Notes: generated from the letters alone by a model not told the origin. 64,000 nucleotides of DNA from Erythroxylum novogranatense (GCA_029891385.1 CM057224.1:38631005-38695004); one strand, 5' to 3'. Positions 36,112 through 48,025 are shown, counted from the first letter of the stretch. Numbers and translations are program-made.

Positions 36112-37010
36112 GTTACATAATTTTTTACAATTTTTTAATCATTTTCAGAGACATATTGATGATCATCGATTTGATGAGTTGAACACTGATTTTAGAACTA
36201 ATGTAAGCTCTCTAGTATTGTCAGCACCTGTTCAAATTTTAAAGTAGACAGCTAGTGTCTATACACCTAAAGTATTTAATTGTTTTCAAGATCAATGGAA
36301 TAATTCTCATGATTCTAGTTTTCATCTTTGTGGTGAAGATGGTACAATTACAAAATATAAGATCACTTTTGTAGGGAAGAGTTAATCTCATATGGTTAGT
36401 TGTGATTCATCAAATGATGAAGTCCATTGTAGTTGTCGGAAGTTTGAGTTTGCTAGCATTTTATGTTCTCATGTTTTGAAGGTTTTTACCTTGAAAAATA
36501 TTTTGAGAATACCGAGTTAGTATATTTTGAAAAGATAGACATGAAAAGCAAAAACATGGTACCTTGATAGTAAAAGCTCCATTATCAATGAAAGTGAATT
36601 GGATCCTAAAATGTTGTCAAGTATGAGGTACAAAGAATTGTGTGCATTAAGCAAGTGATTTATTACAAGAGCAGCGGAGAGGAGAGATACTTGTAAAATT
36701 ATGAAAGATCGCCTTCTCAACATATTGATGAAGGTTGATGAGATGTTGCAAAGTGAAGAATTAGTTAATGAAGAGAACCTAATATCATAAGATGAAAAGT
36801 TGACCTAAAGGTCAAATCCTGAATTGAATCTCTTCAATCAACGTGAGATTAATTTTGGTGAAAGGAATAGGTTTGAGGTGTCAAAATAAAGACAAAACCT
36901 ACATCAAACAAAAGATTGAAGGGTGGCTTTGAGAAAAGTTCAAGGAAAAGAAAGTATGTAAAAAAATGCAAGAATTTAGCAAAAATGGCAACTTCGACAT
37001 CCGTACCCTT
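36112..37010 (+). pseudogene. FAR1/FHY3-like gene, 3' fragment with SWIM finger
   Basis: Resumes the FAR1 family after the transposase domain: QFFNHFQRHIDDHRFDELN, then VYTPKVFNCFQDQWNNSHDS. The SWIM zinc finger follows (VHCSCRKFEFASILCSHVLK, at about 36422-36481), with its CXC...CXH spacing intact. A LKNILRIPS segment and a basic Lys-rich C-terminus (GFEKSSRKRKYVKKC, about 36917-36975) come last. Several in-frame stops occur (after APVQILK, and in the RIPS..YILKR region). The MULE-transposase centre of the family is absent between the 5' fragment and this one. Same strand and order as the 5' fragment, so the two were one gene. Confidence 0.87.
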
Positions 37011-37256
37011 TCCAATACTCAGGTTATATTTTAGCTCATTTTATGTTTTCAAACCTTTTAATGCATACAATTTATATTTTGATAATTTCAAGTATTTTTT
37101 GGTTAAAATACTCTATTTAATATTTTGACAAAAATTCCCAAAATACCTCTAGTATGTCCACCATACCACATCTGATATTACATCAAGTTCAGGTTAGCTT
37201 TCAGTAATTTAAAATGTCACCTGTGTTGTTTTACTTGTTTTTAACAATTTTTTATG

Positions 37257-37590
37257 ACACATAGAAAATGCAACCATTTAGTGTTTTTATGGATTTCACA
37301 AGTATGGTTTACACTCATCATCATTCTATATCTAGAGACTCTAGACCACATTCTTAGGTAGTATTTGTACTATTGTCTTTTTGGTTAGCAATCTTCTAAT
37401 GATTCCAATTTTCTACGTCTAGACCACTTGGTTATAACACATAGCAAATGCAGCCACTTAGTGTTTCTATGGATAACATAAATATGGTTTACACTCATCA
37501 TCATTCTATGTCTGGAACACATTCTCATGTAGTATTTATAATATTGTCTTTTTGTATTCTAGTAATCTTCTAATGATTTGTCATTTTAGG
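37257..37590. repeat. About 180-bp imperfect tandem duplication
   Basis: Both copies begin ACACATAG(A/C)AAATGCA and contain ATGGTTTACACTCATCATC. The second copy starts at 37437 and is somewhat shorter. Confidence 0.85.
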
Positions 37591-38087
37591 CCATTCATGC
37601 AGAAACAAGTAAACAAAGTGTTATTGCTATTATCGCACCTTCAATGCGCATGACTGATTTACTTATGGTACTATTTTTACATTTATTTCTTAATTTCAAT
37701 TATTGCTTTTCATGTTAATGTTACATTTTATTAATAATTGTATTAATTAATTAAAATTCATTTTGATTGATAGGCACAACAAACATTTGGTTTTGACAAT
37801 TTGGGAGTTGGAATCAAACCAAACAATTTAGGAGTTAGTATTTGCAATGAGAACTGTGATTGTTACAATGGTATTTGCAATGAGAATTGTAATTGTTACA
37901 AGTTTTGTATCTGTAAAAGAGGAAATAACAGTTACTGAGTTATTGTATATAACTTTATGTCCAAAAGAAATTTTTTGTATATTAAAGGAGTTAAATTCTT
38001 ATGCAACGTTAGCTCAAATTACAAATCTTACACATCTCTTGGTTAGTTTTTGGTGACAACTACATATAATTTGGTTTTATGCTATAG
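37591..38087. other. Possible exon-intron relics between FAR1 and E2F fragments
   Basis: An open stretch ending GATTTACTTATG is followed by GTACTATTTT..., and about 100 bp later TTGATAG precedes GCACAACAAACATTTGG, which looks like an intron. The joined peptide was not recognised. It may belong to either neighbouring pseudogene. Confidence 0.3.
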
Positions 38088-38415
38088 AGTGGAGATCAAA
38101 TCTTACTACTACTGGTTCATTTCGTTATGGCATCTGTCTAGGTAATATTTTTGCTCATGTATTGGCTAGTTGTTTTGCTCGAACGAATAATAGCTAATAA
38201 GCTCTTTTTTCTGATTCAGGTCTTTTGACAAAGAAATTCATTAATCTGATCAAATATATTGAAGATGGTATTCTTGATCTTAATAAAGTTGCTGACACTC
38301 TAAAGGTGACTATTGAATTAGTTATTCTTATATGGGAAGTTCAAATTTGATTGCTAACAGGGAAGTTGATGTCTCAAGGCCACGTGAAGTAGATGAAAGT
38401 GTTGCTAGCTTGTAG
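38088..38415 (+). pseudogene. E2F transcription factor gene fragment, three exons
   Basis: Exon A (38088-38141) encodes SNLTTTGSFRYGICL. After a GT..AG intron, exon B (38220-38305) encodes GLLTKKFINLIKYIEDGILD followed by LNKVADTLK, the start of the E2F DNA-binding domain, with the family's usual split-glycine junction. Exon C (38361-38415, acceptor CTAACAG) encodes DVSRPREVDESVASL and then TAG where relatives have a glutamine codon. The part between B and C in real E2F proteins (RRIYDITNVL region) and everything after C are missing. E2F proteins drive S-phase gene expression with a DP partner. Exon B matches the family strongly; this piece cannot make a working protein. Exon C recurs at 47914. 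Confidence 0.82.
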
Positions 38416-39559
38416 GTATCAATAGTTCTCAATATCTATCTTTAAGTGTGTTTACGAGCCTTAAAGCTTTTGTTGTTTTATCTATGTGTAATACTAGTTT
38501 AATTACGTGGTGTTATTTTATTGTTCCCAATTTGGAAAGATGCTGATGGATTTTAATGAAAAATTTTCAATTTATATATGACATGTTTCACATTTAATGA
38601 GTGAACATTGGCTATGTGAGTTGTAAACCAAATTCATTTTTGTTTAGAAAGATGTCCTCAATCATGGATGGTGATTGTAATTACTTTAATTTCTGTTTAA
38701 TACCTCACTAAAAGAGCACATGAGTTAGTTGTGTTAATTAGTTTGGAAGCTTGGAAAGAGCTTGTTTAGTTGATTTAAGTTTATGTGAAACATTTCAGAC
38801 CATATAAGAAATGACAAATCATTCTTTCATCAATCAGTAAAAAAGGAAATGATAATAGTCATATAGAGTTGATGGCTTTTCCTTCATGATTCTTTTCTCG
38901 TAGGCAAAAGTTCAAATCTTTACTGTTTAAGAACACAGGAAGAAGGTCATGCATTTAGTGCATAATGTTAAGAAAACAACATATTATATGTTTTTGTGTG
39001 TATTATTATTTTGGGATTTTGAGGCTTGAATGAAAGAACAAGTCTTTTCAACTATCAACATGGTCATAACGTAAATGGCATATGATTGTTTCACTTTGTG
39101 TTTCAATGTTTCAAAGTTCCCATGACACCAATTTTCTAATTCTATTGCCCATGATCTTCTTGTCCCTATTTTGTCTAAGCAAGTGCTATGACTTGTTTCT
39201 TCATGTAAAGTTACTTTATGAAGGGTTGTGTAAGTCACATCATGACTCACACATACACGGTCATGCATATAAGTCACTACCGTGACTTAACTTGCACGAC
39301 TATGCATGCAAGTTACGACTGTGACTTAACTTGCATAACCGTGAAATGGTCAAAATATCTAAACGTATTATGACATTTTCATGCACAATTCTTCTTATTT
39401 AAATTTTCATGCACAATTCTTCTTGTTTAAGTTCATACCACACTGACAAATTAATCCAATTAAGATTCATGCAACATTTACACTGAGTTCACTCAATTCA
39501 TATCAATTTTGAATTAAATTACAACCAACATATGAAAATAAGTAAAATCAATCAAAATT
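38416..39559. other. Intergenic; E2F intron sequence, then Athila-like 3' DNA
   Basis: 38416-38480 matches 47969-48025, the intron after the duplicated exon. 39220-39350 is rich in short inverted and direct copies of GTGACTTAACTTGCA and CACGGT/ACCGTG. No coding region recognised. Confidence 0.4.
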
Positions 39560-40699
39560 CAACACAACAATTCCCCTACACTTAAATTATGACTGTCCTC
39601 AAACAAAATAAAGACACTAGACTATAAAAAAATAATGGGAACAATAATTTTCTAAAATAATAATCAAAGATATCAACGATCATTTCAATAAACACAACCT
39701 AAGAACTTGAAACTCATAATACTCTATGAACAAGCTACTCTTCGCATATTTACACAAAATAAAAAAGCACGTCAATTCAAAGAACCATCAACAAGTATGA
39801 TAGATACTCACTCCTCTCTCCATCTTCTCAAGCATTCAAAGGTGGGATATGTATTCACTCATCGTTTATTTCATGTAAGGCATCTACCATAAGCTTGCTT
39901 ACCAATCCAATCTCCACCACTAATACCAAACACAAGCATCAATCCAAAGATCTTTATTTAGGTTGTAAAGAGATTGGGCTAAGGGTAGGAAAAAGAAAAA
40001 TTGTAGTTTAAAATCACAACACAAATTAAGCATTTAAAATAATACAAAACAATAAACCATAAAACACTCAATTCTTTCCTCTCACTTAACAAAATTAATA
40101 CTTCCCATTTTTACTTATCTCCCATTCTTTTCATTTTTTGGTCATCTTCCCTTCCTTCCTTTTCTTTTCTATTTCTTTTTCTTCTTTTCCTCTCTTTTTT
40201 TATATTTTTTCTTCTTATTTTTACTATATTTTTCATTTATTGATTGATTTATATATTTATGACTCTAAAACAAGGAAATCAAGAGAAAAATATAGAGGAG
40301 AAGTAAAAACTTTCTACAACCATACCCATCCCTAATGCAATAGCTAACTATATGTTATAGTTCCCCCACATTTATTCCCTAAACCCAATTATATCCATTC
40401 AAATGCTCAACTTGCCTTATGGTAGGTACAAGGAAGAGGATAAATAATCAAGGTCAAGACTTATATTTGGGTTTAAAGAAAGAAAAGGTTTCATGTTAAG
40501 CTCAAAGGGGGTTCACTAAAGGTAACATCATGTTGGCCCTTTAAGCAAAAGGGGTAAATCGTAATTACTTTCATCATTTCAACATTTGCATAAGATTATG
40601 TGATCTCAACTAGTATTTGCAAGCAAACTCTAGAGTTTTTTAATCATAAAAGAACACTTAGTGAGGTTTGGTTACATGTAAGTTTTAATTATTAACCCT

Positions 40700-42091
40700 T
40701 GATAATCCACAAGGGCACGGTTCGTCAGCATAATACCAAAGGTGTTGATCCCATAAGTAGAGAACTAATCTAATCCTAAATTCTATGGCAAAAAAAAATC
40801 AAGATATAACAAAACTAATACGAGAACTTAATTCAATCAATCAAATTAAGAATAAAAAATGAAAATATTAGTTATTAAGCAATTTGCAATACACCCAAGA
40901 ATCAACAAAAGGAAATTACCAATTGGGAAAAAGAGAATTTTACCTATCTTCAATGCTTACCTAATTGACTATTAATTATTAGATTGTTGGTTCTAGATTA
41001 TCCTAGGGTTGATTACTCTCTCTCGAGTTATAACCATTAACCCTAAATCATAAACCCTAATCAGATTATGGAGTTTGCAATCTCTCAATTCACAACCTAT
41101 CCAAAACCCTAGTTAGCTCTAAAGTTCTCTAATAAACTATAGGAAATCTATACAAGATCTTTCTTTGCATAAATTATCAATGTAATTTAATTCTGGTTTC
41201 TATTAAATCATCTAACTCTCGTTAGCCAAATTTAATCATTTTTTTATTCGACTCACCGTTTCAATTTTATTATCGAATTATGCAATAGGAGAATGAAACC
41301 ACAACAATATACAATAAGCACATAAATAATCAGATTCTCATTAATTTAAGAATAAAATTATGAAGGTGAGTAGAACATTCTCAACATTTTAGATACTATC
41401 ACCAATTGTTTAATCCAACTCTATACACTAATGAAACTTAAAATAATAGGAAATACAATCTAAAATGGATGACAGGAGGGAGCAACGTCGAGAAACCTCC
41501 TGATCTAGGAAGTATTTTGAGTCAGTTTCTTCTCCTTTTCTCTTTTCCTTCTTCTTTTCCTCTATCTCTCGATGATCTCTCTCTAGGGTTTCTCAAGGTG
41601 GTTGATGTAAAAGCTATTTTCAATGCCTCTTTTTGTTCTTTTTAGATCCTCTTATGTTTTGGGTAATCCTAGGGTTTTTTGAGGTCTAAACGTTCATAAG
41701 TGTCTACGGGTTTGCCTATCAGAAGCCGTGAACATAGGCCATTCCCTAGGCTTCTATCATGATCGTGGCATGTAAGCCTTGTGGGCCAAATCTGAAGCTT
41801 TTGTCATGATCGTGCCTGACATGCCACAATTGTGGGCTGTTGTTTAGGCCCGAATGTCTTCAAAACTACTTCATTTTTCGATGTTAACCCTAAAATACTA
41901 ACAAGCACATCAAGGTATCTCAAAAATGTAATAATGAAGCTCAAAGACTTGTACTAACCCATAAAACACTTAAAACATAAATAATTGACAAACTAACACA
42001 ATTCTAACCTATACATATACTAAATGATTGAATTAACGACTAAACACATATCAAACTATGCCCTAAAATACGATGCAAATTACACTTATCA
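40700..42091. repeat. LTR-like insertion, probably solo LTR, 1.4 kb
   Basis: Begins TGATAATCC and ends ACTTATCA, giving the inverted ends CTTGATAA/TTATCAAG when one flanking base pair on each side is counted. The DNA on both sides appears to be continuous Athila-like 3' noncoding sequence, and no primer site or polypurine tract adjoins it. No clear 5-bp duplication was found, so the boundaries are provisional. Confidence 0.5.
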
Positions 42092-42369
42092 AGCACTCTC
42101 AACAAATAATAATTGCGTTTGGCGTTTAATATTTCAAAAAGGGTCAAAATCTTACCAAATGAAAGGTTTCATTCATCTATCACAACAAGCTAATGTCTTT
42201 TAACCGAAATCCAAATCAGTTAGTCTAAGCATGCAAGTATACTCATTCACTCATATTATGCATTTCTAATCCAGATTGAGTTAATTTAATAACCATGCAT
42301 CTTTAACTACTAAATGGGAAAACAAACACACAAGAGGGAAAGGATAGAAACACGATACTAAGATGGGGC

Positions 42370-42611
42370 AGAGGCTATTCGAAGCAAGCATTCAAATTGA
42401 TGATGAAGGTTTGGATCTCTACCATGCTAGCCTCAATGTTGTGGAGCTTATCATTTATTTGTTGTTCAAATGTTGTCAATTGATTTAACAGTGATTGGTA
42501 CTGCATGGAAGTAGTTGGATAAGTCTGATGCATTTCTTTGAGTGGTGGAACATCATCTTCTTGTGTAACTTCCATTTCTGTAACTCAAGCTCGCTTGCTG
42601 CTCAGAGCTTC
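42370..42611 (-). pseudogene. Athila-type ORF, C-terminal piece
   Basis: A 66-codon frame at 42575-42375 encodes a polar, helical sequence (SLLNQLTTFEQQINDKLHN). It is the downstream continuation of 46447-47260 once the 3.8-kb solo LTR between them is ignored: the codons on both sides of the GCTTC duplication are adjacent in the pre-insertion sequence. Assignment rests on that continuity more than on this piece alone. Confidence 0.55.
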
Positions 42612-45600
42612 TGTAGCACCCCCTTACCATAGGATATGAATCGGGACGCCCGTAGGTCATTCCGATACACACCCGACGATAAGGGTGCGCTACGAACAAC
42701 TAACACTCCACATGGCATCCAAGTATCATAACGCATTAATATGAAATTCACTAATTTTTTTTTGGAACCATAAATTTTTCATTTTTCATAACCTCAAGCA
42801 GTAAATAATACAACTGATAGTTTCTGTACATGACTCCAAAAGAAAATCAAACAAAAAGCTAGCTAGGTCATCCTTCCAAAAAGTGCCAGCTGACCAACCT
42901 GTGTGCCATAACTTCTCTTGCCAACTCAATCTACGCTGGAAAAGTCTCTCTGAGCTATGAGTCTCTGTCTCGGTCTGAAAAATAATTTGCAATTTTGGGT
43001 GAGTTTGCGAACTCAGTGAGGAACCATCATCGATGGTTCACCTAATTCATGCATATACACAGTATAACACAGATTCACATAGTTATATCACTAAAACACA
43101 TTCAGAAGTACCACATGATTATCACGATATCAGTCAAAAGAACCCAGTTCAAATGCACATGAAATACGTATGTGACGCTTTTCCAATTTATTACGTTGTT
43201 GTGACTGAGCGCCTGAAACTGTCCCTTAAAGGGCGCATTAATCGGTGAGCCATAGGCTCTCAATCACTGTGGACTCAAGGCCCAATCACGTTGAGCTTAA
43301 AGCTCTCGTTGGCTGCTCTAGTCACAACTGCCAATTACTGATCATGCAATTATGTATGAATGCAAATGTCCAAATAGCCAAATCTACATCATAACCGATT
43401 CCCATTTAACATATTCACATATGTCAACTCCAAGTAATCACATGAAAATCAATTATAGCACTTCGATATCTCATTCCAAATATTTCAGACACCCATGGTC
43501 CGAAATCAATCAAAATCAAATACACATATTCCCATCCATTATCTCCACAGTTGTATAAGTGCAAAATATAACCAAATAATAATTGAGGAACCATCTAGGT
43601 TACTCACCTAATAACTTCCGAGCTAATGCAGGGAAGTCTCTGCCACGTCCGTGGATCTACGGTCCAACTGAGCCTCTATAGCAATTAAAATAGGTAACCA
43701 TTACCAACTGTATAGTTAGAATGACCAAACAATGCACATGGAATAATTAAAACGTGTATAATGCATGTTCATGGCATTCCCGGCCCTAATCTAAATTTTT
43801 CCCATCATAAAAATTCCATCTACAAATTAGAAAGCTATAACCACTGACGGCACCCAATTTGGACCTTAATCGGCCCAAAAATAACTAAAACAGTGATCAC
43901 CAGACAATTACCCGGGGCCACGTCAATTTCTCGTCTAAAAATTCCCAATTTCTCACAAAATGAAATTAAATATGTTACAAATCCGATGCCTCAAGAATCA
44001 GGTCAGTCGGACGTCGGACGGAAAAGAAATTGACAAAAGAAACCAAAACTCAACAATTAATATCTAAATATATATATATAACCCTTATTTCCCCCTTTAT
44101 TTTCTAATTTCCAACCAAACTTCCAACACCCATAACTCTTTCTATACATTTCTGAAAAATGCAAACTATACCTTGTTGGAAAGATAATGAAACCCTTTAC
44201 AAGTTTCATGAAGACCATAAAAATTAATTCCAACCCTAAGGGTGTCAAAAATCCCATCAAAATTACTGCCTACTCAAAACCCATCAACACTGGACAGTAC
44301 CTTGTAAATTCAAAAACTCACTGATTATTCAGCCAAAAATTACCATATAAATATGCTCAATCAGTTCACAATGTCCTCTACAACTTTTATGAACAACTCA
44401 AAATCAAATTCCATTGCTAAAAAAGTCAATTAATTCACTCAATGTTTCTGTTCCTGAAATCATTCAATTTGAGCAGTACACTTATAACAAGCATAACTCC
44501 CTATACACAAGTCAGAAAAATCCAAACTTTATATTCCTGAAAAGATAGCTCCTCAAACTTCATGTTTCATGAAGAACTCAATCTCCAATTCGATTTCTAA
44601 CAATTTCAAATCTGTTATGCAAGTTACTGACCTAATCAGCACTTAACATCACAATGTAAGTTCAGCTTTTGAAATTCCATATCTCCCACATCTGATTTCC
44701 AAAAATTACATGCCATACACCAATTTCAAGATCAATGTGTCATCTAAAACTCTTCAGTAGACCCCTAAAACCATTTCAGTTCACAAAAATTACTAAAATT
44801 ACTCCAAAACAGAATGTACACCAAATTTGCTAATCCAGCTAGGTTTCACTCAATACATAACAACAGTCAATAGTTATCAGGCCATAAATCCTAATATACA
44901 ACTCGAAAAATAGCAAGATCAGTGGAAATGGAAAGCTAACTCAATATGCCACAACTTTCATGAAGACTTTTTTCCCAAATTCCATATCAATTAATTTATA
45001 AAAATCAGCAAAATAATCAGGTCATAGTGTCGGTTACTGTTTATAGGCAATAAAACAGTAACTTTCCATGCAAATTTTCGACCTTCTAAAATTACAATTT
45101 AACAACACCTATTTCACACTAAAATGAAGCCAACGTCCCAAAGTTTACTTGGGCACAAACCTCACCTCATTTGCTCACCTATACAATTAGTTATGATCAA
45201 AACATTCCAATAGGTCAAACACCAATTTTCCAGATTTCAACATTACCCTAACTCCTATCACTTCTAATATCAATAATACATCCCTAAGCATCCAATTATA
45301 CCTCTAATTCAACCAAAAATTCATCACAACATATACTTACATGATTATACAAAAGTTGGCAGCACTAACACAAATTATCTTCCTAAGTTTTCCATTCATC
45401 TAACCTTACAAACTCAATCCAAACCAAGCCAAAATCAATGTAAACCATGTTCAATCACTCATCCTCCCACAAACATGAATTTGTACCCAAACAAGCAAAC
45501 CATAAGCTTTATGACATTAATACACAATAAGTCATAATTTATGCACAATACCTCCCAATTAATGCATCTAACAACTAAGTTAAAGAACATAAACATCAAG

Positions 45601-46441
45601 TCTCATCTAAACAAGCTTTCAATTTTCCAAGTCTTCCAAACAATCCCAACTTTCTACCTTTGCTCCTCACCTACAGCCACCACTATCATCATAATTGCAA
45701 AGCTTAAGTTTGGTCTTGGGTGTGACTAAAAGAGAAGCAAGTAAGTAGCAAGGCAAAGCTTCTTGTATGGAGGGAGAAAACCAACAAAAATAAAGAGGAG
45801 AAGAAACCCACGGATGAGAGGAAGTTTGCCCTTTCAAAAAATGACTTTCATTCACTCTTCCTAGGTAAGTGTCGTGGGAGCTTTTGTCTCTTAGATTATT
45901 AAAGAGTCATTAATAATAAGACAAGGTAGGCAAGTGACATGTGTCACTTGCCACTTGTCTTCTCCTTAGGCATTCTTTAGGTCCATTCCAATCTCAATTC
46001 AATTTCTAGTCCAATTTGTCTCCAAATTCCAATGGCTCACAATTCATAATTCCTAAAATCATGTACCTAAATTCCCAGTGCCATTAGACAATCTTTTTCA
46101 ATACCGAAAATCCACTCAGTCAGCCAGTTAGAAATTTTCCGATCCGGACAAGTACCCCGAAAAATTCCGAAAAAATTCTCATAAATTCATAAAAATGTAA
46201 AACAATTTATGTCGCACTCCAAATAATTTTTCAAATACAATTATCCCATAAATTTCACAGAGAATCTCAATTAGACACTTATGCCGGAAATGTCATGAAT
46301 GCATGTATACCATGTGCATGTGCAAAACAATCATCAGTTATAGAGGCTATATAATGTATGTTCATGCCGAGTTATAATTTAATACTTCTAACCCGTCCCA
46401 AATTACCAATAAACCCTTCCTATGGGAGATGGGATGTTACA
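42612..46441. mobile_element. Solo LTR of a chromovirus-type element, 3.8 kb
   Basis: Begins TGTAGCACCCCC and ends GGGATGTTACA, the same end types as the other chromovirus LTRs in the window. It is flanked on both sides by GCTTC (42607-42611 and 46442-46446), a perfect 5-bp target duplication. No PBS, polypurine tract or pol adjoins it. This is the expected product of recombination between the two LTRs of a complete element. The orientation is probably minus, judged from order of shared LTR modules. Confidence 0.88.
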
Positions 46442-46446
46442 GCTTC

Positions 46447-47260
46447 CCCCGTGTCATTATAGATAAGAAAATAGTGATCGCCTTGCCGCCTAAAGTTTAG
46501 TTGCTCGAAACTAGCCACATAGGTGTTCTCTAGATTAGTAAGCCAACATGTTCTGTAATTCGAGTCACGAATGCCCCAACTATTATTTTACTTATACTAG
46601 ATTTAGCCATTTCATTTAAATGCACACTTAACTAACTTTCAGTATTAAAGGACCTAGTATGTACCATACACCACAAAATAAATAATTCAGTTTTAGAAAC
46701 TACCCCATTGTTATCACCTCTATTGAATAATGTAAAAGTCAAAAATTGATGGAGATAGCAAAGGGTAGAGTCCACAATGGCAGATGATTTGGATTGACTG
46801 GGGGAAACCACTTTCCTAGAATTGGTCATTTAGGATCAAAAGTTGCTAACCACAAAATTCTCAGGATATTGATATAAATCAGTATTTGGAAAGCCAAAAA
46901 TAACATTTGGCACTTCTAAAGTGATTATATGATGTGTATTCATTAATCGAAATTAAGACTACCCCGTAGTGTCCCTAACAGTAATTTCGTGAACTACTTC
47001 TAAAGTGGTCAGAAACTCTAATGTCAATTTCAAATACGAATTTTTTCTAGATTCAGAAAATTGTTCCTAGCCTATATTTCACAACAACTCATAGACTCGA
47101 TCAAATATTCTTAATTCAATAAATGTTTGAGAATCTAAAAATCTATTCAAAAAATTTGATGATCCTTAAGAAACATATACCTTTGCTCATGCTATCTAGT
47201 TTGAAAGTTGAGGGATGAGATACCTGAATTTGGCTCGTGTGGTGGACATGAGGGAACTCT
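46447..47260 (-). pseudogene. Athila-type extra ORF (plant transposon protein-like)
   Basis: Minus-strand readings show YELL..IG-like and YLKLTLEFLTTLE near 47050-46990, a FRLMNTHH segment near 46940, then an open 65-codon stretch (46829-46632) with YLHQFLTFTLFNRGDNNGVV and TELFILWCMVHTRSFN. ISKIIVGAFVTRITEHVGLL follows to about 46530. This order matches the extra ORF of Athila-like elements and the related putative plant transposon protein domain. Its function is unknown. Frameshifts and stops abound. The SIRE element at 51885-52860 has a distantly similar extra ORF. Confidence 0.65.
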
Positions 47261-47810
47261 AGGTTGTTTCATTCTTAGAGACAAATTTGGTTGTGATAGT
47301 GTGTGTTCTCCTACTGAGTTGGTGTGGTGGACATACAGGCGTGTGTTGTGCTAAAGGAGGTGACATGTGGGCGTGGGGTGTTGAGTGGAGTGATGACAAG
47401 GGTGGCATAATTATGCGTTGGCCAAGGCGTGGGGACACGAGAGTGCGCCTGTGCAATACAGTGTGGCAAGGTGCAAGGGAGTACATGGTGGTTGGGGTGA
47501 AGAGTGCATATATGTGTGCGTTTGCGAGGCGTGCATTGTTGAGGTGTGCTTGATGGTCAAGGTAAAGAGCAGAAAGTCAAGTAAGAAGGGCGGAGGCTAC
47601 GTGTGAGGACGATGGGGTGCGACTAGTTAGGTGTGAGGGCGTGCGACTACATGGCGGCTAAGGATGAAGACTGGTGAGGAGCGACGGTTGCATGGCAGTT
47701 GCGGGTGGAGAAGATGGAGAGCATAGAATCAGATTTGGAAAGAAGGAAAAGATGAAGATAAGCATGATTTTGAATTAGGGGAGGGGTTATTTAAAGTGTT
47801 GTAAGGGAGA

Positions 47811-47913
47811 GTCACGAGTGTGACTCTCCTAATCACATTCATCACTGAGGAGTCACAGTCATGGGTGTGATTGAGAGTCACACCTATAACTCCCCAATCA
47901 TAATTTCTAACAG
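47811..47913. other. Palindrome-rich spacer before the second E2F exon
   Basis: Contains GAGAGTCACGAGTGTGACTC, which pairs with itself, and further AGTCACA/TGTGACT-type inverted copies. It ends in the splice acceptor CTAACAG. Confidence 0.5.
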
Positions 47914-47968
47914 GGGAGTTAATGCCTCAAGGCTAGGTGAAGCAGATAAAAGCGTTGCTAGCTATCAG
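47914..47968 (+). pseudogene. Second copy of an E2F exon
   Basis: This 55-bp exon-like segment has the same length as exon C at 38361-38415, follows the same acceptor (CTAACAG), and encodes GVNASRLGEADKSVASYQ. It keeps a CAG glutamine codon where the first copy has TAG. Homology continues into the following intron up to 48025, where the SIRE LTR begins. No other E2F exon was found nearby. It is an isolated, probably non-functional duplicate. Confidence 0.75.
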
Positions 47969-48025
47969 TAGTTCTTAATATCTATCTTCATATGAGTTGA
48001 CGAGTTTTAAAGCTTTTGTTGTTTT

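Larger units (their letters stand above)
39560..47810 (-). mobile_element. Athila-like Ty3/gypsy remnant, 3' part
   Basis: On the minus strand, 47260-46447 and 42611-42370 encode pieces of an Athila-type extra ORF. Further downstream 40700-39560 carries the noncoding 3' pattern of such elements, including AGTTTGAGGACAG and AAGTGTAGGGGAAT near 39570-39600. Gag, protease, RT and integrase are not present. It is interrupted by LTR-only insertions at 40700-42091 and 42612-46441. The 5' limit is uncertain: homology fades in the GC-rich block 47240-47810. Confidence 0.6.

Noticed and set aside
36112..37010. SWIM-finger fragment considered as a Mutator transposase
   Set aside because: The N-terminal FAR1 domain and the order of motifs fit the FAR1/FHY3 family better; the two families are related, so a FAR1-like transposon is not fully excluded.
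47259..47606. GC-rich frames on both strands before the second E2F exon
   Set aside because: No domain recognised; probably composition effects in or near the 5' part of the Athila-type ORF.
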